From the NCBI RefSeq assembly GCF_963576545.1, contig NC_083645.1, positions 4,240,001-4,304,000 of the forward strand: a stretch of 64,000 bases of DNA. The letters run 5' to 3'. The stretch comes from Limanda limanda. Taxonomy: Eukaryota > Chordata > Actinopteri > Pleuronectiformes > Pleuronectidae. The position numbers and the translations under genes are program-made. Positions 61,430-64,000 of this stretch are shown piece after piece; position 1 is the stretch's first letter; every line of letters begins with the position of its first letter. Under the pieces are notes generated by a model, which saw nothing but the letters and a program-made list of their open reading frames with translations, did no database searches and was not told the DNA's origin.

Positions 61430-61679
61430 ATAGATATAAACACTATATATGTTTATGTCTCAGCTCTGCAGGCAGCGCTCTCTGGTGACGTGGTTGATTA
61501 CGTCACTGTAGATCATCTGTCAATCATCGTATAAAGCCCGCCCTGACGATCTGATTGGTCCGTACAGCTTCTGTACGAGCATAGTTTCTCCCCAACGGAG
61601 CGATGCCAGACCGAACTTCCCGAACAACAAATGTTGTGGGCGGGGCTAAGTTCGTCTGGCACCCAGGCTACTATAATTC

Positions 61680-62452
61680 TGCTCTAAGACGATAATAGTT
61701 GAAATTCTGCTAACCAATCCATGACTAAATCGGTTCGAAATGGAAAGTGGAAGTGTTTCAGTAGCAGAGGTGCTGTCTGAAAAATAAAAAATAATTTCTC
61801 TTTACAACCCTTTAGTGAGGCCTCGGTGAGCTATACAAGAGTTCAAAGAGGTCACAAATCTTTGTGTAGTTTCTGTGCAATATTATGCAGAAAATGGGAA
61901 TATAGCGGTAATGACAGCAGTGCTATTCTTGTTGGTTCTGGGAAATTACTCTAAGTGTCAAAGTTAGAAGAGGAGCAGCTGCAGAAGTTGTTCTTTAATG
62001 TTGGAGTGCTTTTGTAAACCCATGTATAGTGTGTGCACTGCAGCCATATGTGTCAAGTTCCTGTGTCTGTGCTCTGCTAATGTGTTTGTGTGCATGTGTG
62101 TGCACGTTCAAGCCTGGGAGACTTTCCGGTCAAAACATGCAACTCTTTGTCATGTCTTTCATTGAAAATAAAAACACAAAATAGGTATGCACTTAGCTCA
62201 CTGTCAACTTACATATCCATGATGAATTATAGACGACATGACTGCTCCATGTGAGATAGTTCAGCTGTTTGGAGCTTTAAATGCAGAAATTTGCAAACCT
62301 GCATTGTCAAAGGGATATTTTAGTAGGTTGAATTTACTGATAAATGCACACCGCCAATCCTCCACATTTAGACGCAGGTACACATTGTTAAAACTGCGAG
62401 TTTGATACTGCATTGATGATTCAAAAATGAGGACAAAATTGAAATGTGTTGC
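61680..62452. other. Non-coding stretch
   Basis: I see nothing recognisable here. Confidence 0.5.
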
Positions 62453-62695
62453 CTAGATGAACGAGGAGGACTCAGCAATATCATCGTCCAGCATGTACTT
62501 GACTTCAGCATCTAGATGTTTACGTTTCTCGGGATTAACACTACATAATCTCAGGCTAACAGGCATGACACCTCCAGCATCAATGTCATGTTCATTTAAG
62601 CAAGTCTGAGTTGGAGTGGCACCAAATAAACAAGGGAAATCACCAATGAGCTTCATCAAATCTGCCTGCAAATAGCCAATCAGGAGATGCAAATA
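62453..62695 (-). pseudogene. Ty3/Gypsy-type pol fragment
   Basis: On the minus strand the end of this frame resembles the spacer and start of reverse transcriptase in Gypsy LTR retrotransposons: a GDFPCLFG-like block, HDIDAGG, VNPEKRKHLDAEVKYMLDDD and an IAE motif. It stops before the catalytic fingers and palm, so there is no polymerase activity. Residues upstream of about 62695 look unlike the family. It is the remnant of an old LTR retrotransposon insertion; no LTRs were found beside it. Confidence 0.7.
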
Positions 62696-62824
62696 TATAA
62701 CGATCCCTGACGTCAGACTCAGACTCAACATGGACAGAAGAAAAGCCACCACAAGCACCCTTTCCATAACTGGACTGGCGCTTGTGTAAATCAACAGGAA
62801 GTTAACTCTAAGTAATCTGCCAAA

Positions 62825-62990
62825 GTATCAGCTTCTGTGGCCATCTATTAAGTCCAACTGTGTCTACTTATCCCCTTCTCTCCACATTTCAAAACGCTGG
62901 CAGTGAATCTTTGGGACTAACTCATAAGCCTTTAACACAATTGATTTAACAACCGAATATTTCTGATTATCTGCAGTCTGTTGTGGTTCT
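62825..62990 (-). pseudogene. Ty3/Gypsy-type gag fragment
   Basis: On the minus strand the frame contains a VLKAYELVP block, QRFEMWREGDK, a TAG stop, and TQLDLIDG. This resembles the gag region of fish Gypsy-type elements, where such a block is followed by QTHVEF-like residues; the stop replaces the Gln codon. It lies next to the pol piece but separated from it by non-matching sequence, so much of the original gag-pol has been deleted. Confidence 0.55.
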
Positions 62991-63012
62991 TGACTGGGAT
63001 GCACCGGTACAT

Positions 63013-63139
63013 CTAGGAACTTTCTACACAGTCTGGCCACATGTGGCCGGGCTTTGTCCTGCACCAGGAGGAACCCAGGACCCACTGCACCAGTGTAAGT
63101 TCTGACAATCGCTCTGAGGATTTCATCCTGGTGCTTGAC
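63013..63139 (-). pseudogene. Tc1-like transposase fragment (second-D region)
   Basis: On the minus strand, VKHQDEILRAIVRTYTGAVG then PGFLLVQDKARPHVARLCRK and FLD match the region around the second catalytic aspartate of Tc1-like transposases, usually seen as GFLLxHDNARPHVA. Here the motif is VQDKARPHVA, so the aspartate is kept and the next Asn is Lys. There is no E region and no N-terminal DNA-binding domain. After FLD the sequence changes to a Gypsy gag-like frame without a break, so the two pieces are fused. Confidence 0.8.
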
Positions 63140-63183
63140 AGCAGTCAGGAAACTGCTGACTATGACATGAAAGTCTGAGGATA

Positions 63184-64000
63184 TACACTCCTGATCAAAA
63201 TCAAAGACCAGTTAAAAAATTGCATGAATTTGCATTTTGCACTGTTGAATCTTAGGAAGGTTCTAAGTAGAGTTTCAAAATGCAAAAAGAAGAAATGGGA
63301 ACAAGAGCCCAAAAGTTGTGAGCAGGCAATTTATTGAAAACAACAATTTAACTGAAGTAGGCTGTTCATCAGCTGATCAAAAGTTTAAGACCACAGCTAA
63401 AAAAAAAAAAAAAAACCTCCTAAAACAGAAATTAAAGTGTCAAAAACTGACTCAGTAATGAGTAGCTCCACCATTATTGTTGATCACTTCAAAAATTCGT
63501 TTTGGCATGCTTGATGCAAGTGTTTCCAAAAGGCTAGTGCGAATGTTGCGCCAAGTGGTGAAGATGGCTTCACGAAGGGCATCCACTGTCTGGAACTGAA
63601 GTCCATTTTTGTAAACTTCCCTTGCCATCCATCCCCAAATGTTCTCAATTGGATTAAGATGAGGGGAAAAAGTCTTGGTCAGACGGGCATTGTGAATTGG
63701 AGCGTTGTCCTGCTGAAAAACCCAGTCGTTACCACACAGACGAGGGCCCTCAGTCATGAGGGATGCCCGCTGCAACATCTCCACATAGCCAGCTGCTGTT
63801 TGACGCACCTGCACAACCTGGAGCTCCATTGTTCCATTGAAGGAAAAAGCACCCCAGATTGTGATCGCGCCCCCTCCACTGTGCCGTGTAGAAAACATCT
63901 CAGGTGGCATCTCCTTGTAACGTTGGACGCCATCAGGACCATCAAGGTTAAATTTTTTCAGGTCAGAGAATAAAACTTTCTTCCACCTTTGAATGTCCCA
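63184..64000 (-). mobile_element. Tc1-like element, 3' part; runs beyond the window
   Basis: The outer end starts at about 63186 after a TA (63184-63185), reading ACACTCCTGATCAAAATC. A repeated site, CTGATCAAAATCAAAGACC at 63191-63209 and CTGATCAAAAGTTTAAGACC at 63373-63392, gives the two-site (IR/DR) end arrangement known from fish Tc1 elements such as Sleeping Beauty. The transposase lies inside on the minus strand. The other end is outside this window. An A run lies at 63402-63416. Confidence 0.85.
63452..64000 (-). pseudogene. Tc1-like transposase, 5'-incomplete, internal deletion
   Basis: The frame is open from the window edge (64000) to TGA at 63452. It begins [20 protein letters not shown], with the first catalytic D in [11 protein letters not shown] (family: FSDEKKFNLDG). 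It continues [12 protein letters not shown], then [17 protein letters not shown] with the second D, then [14 protein letters not shown] with the catalytic E, and ends [11 protein letters not shown]. The D to E interval has 20 residues instead of 34, meaning about 14 codons were deleted in frame between LTK and SPHLNP. The first-D neighbour is also changed (E to L). It is therefore probably inactive despite being open. The paired DNA-binding domain would lie outside the window. Confidence 0.88.

Larger units (their letters stand above)
60612..61670 (-). mobile_element. Helicase-bearing DNA element, copy D, with H3 cassette
   Basis: This copy is in inverted orientation to C. TAGCCTG begins at 60612 and CAGGCTA ends at 61670. 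The perfect 9-bp duplication CTATAATTC flanks it (60603-60611 and 61671-61679). Its sequence is nearly the same as C along the whole length, with differences mainly in a G/C homopolymer run and a few substitutions. Confidence 0.93.

Overview
The window looks like AT-rich, non-coding vertebrate DNA, most likely from a teleost fish. The basis is indirect: dinucleotide microsatellites, tRNA-headed SINEs whose tails resemble TATAAATAC, several hAT elements with 8-bp target duplications, Tc1, piggyBac and Harbinger relatives, a Ty3/Gypsy remnant and a jockey/L2-like LINE 3' end. I found no complete host gene. The only intact long reading frame belongs to a piggyBac transposase. One short GC-rich open stretch on the minus strand (5766-5938) could be an isolated host exon, but I cannot identify it.

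Layout. 1-6320: unique AT-rich DNA with GT/CA repeats and the possible exon. 6321-7685: a TTAA-flanked non-autonomous element with a GC-rich, hairpin-forming core. 8771-8870: a Tc1 transposase scrap. 9177-10520: a hAT deletion derivative with a broken transposase. 12107-12898: a 5'-truncated LINE on the minus strand. 16.5-20.1 kb: SINEs and mobile-element fragments. 21091-22609: a hAT element with a transposase C-terminus on the minus strand. 23.4-24.0 kb: an interrupted SINE. 26966-27717: copy A of a helicase-bearing element. 29081-30125: a hAT element carrying a broken histone H3 sequence. 35339-35828: a Harbinger derivative. 43610-46735: an apparently complete piggyBac element. 46842-47733: a small hAT element. 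51818-52554: copy B of the helicase element. 53167-54302: a hAT element. 55853-57058: two SINEs, one split by a solo LTR (56522-56934). 59037-60111 and 60612-61670: copies C and D of the helicase element in inverted orientation. 62453-63139: a Gypsy/Tc1 patchwork. 63186-64000: the 3' part of a Tc1-like element that runs off the window.

The most interesting system is a DNA-transposon family seen four times (A-D). Its ends read TAGCCTG...CAGGCTA, and each copy is flanked by its own perfect 9-bp duplication. It carries the N-terminus of a RecQ-like helicase (motif 0, a Walker A of the form LPTGFGKS, and motif Ia SPLVALMEDQV), broken in every copy. In C and D part of the helicase region is replaced by a cassette of about 450 bp holding a broken histone H3 gene. 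A related H3 cassette sits inside the unrelated hAT element at 29-30 kb. So the same host-gene-derived cassette is found in two transposon families. No copy here could encode a working helicase or histone; any movement would need proteins supplied from elsewhere.
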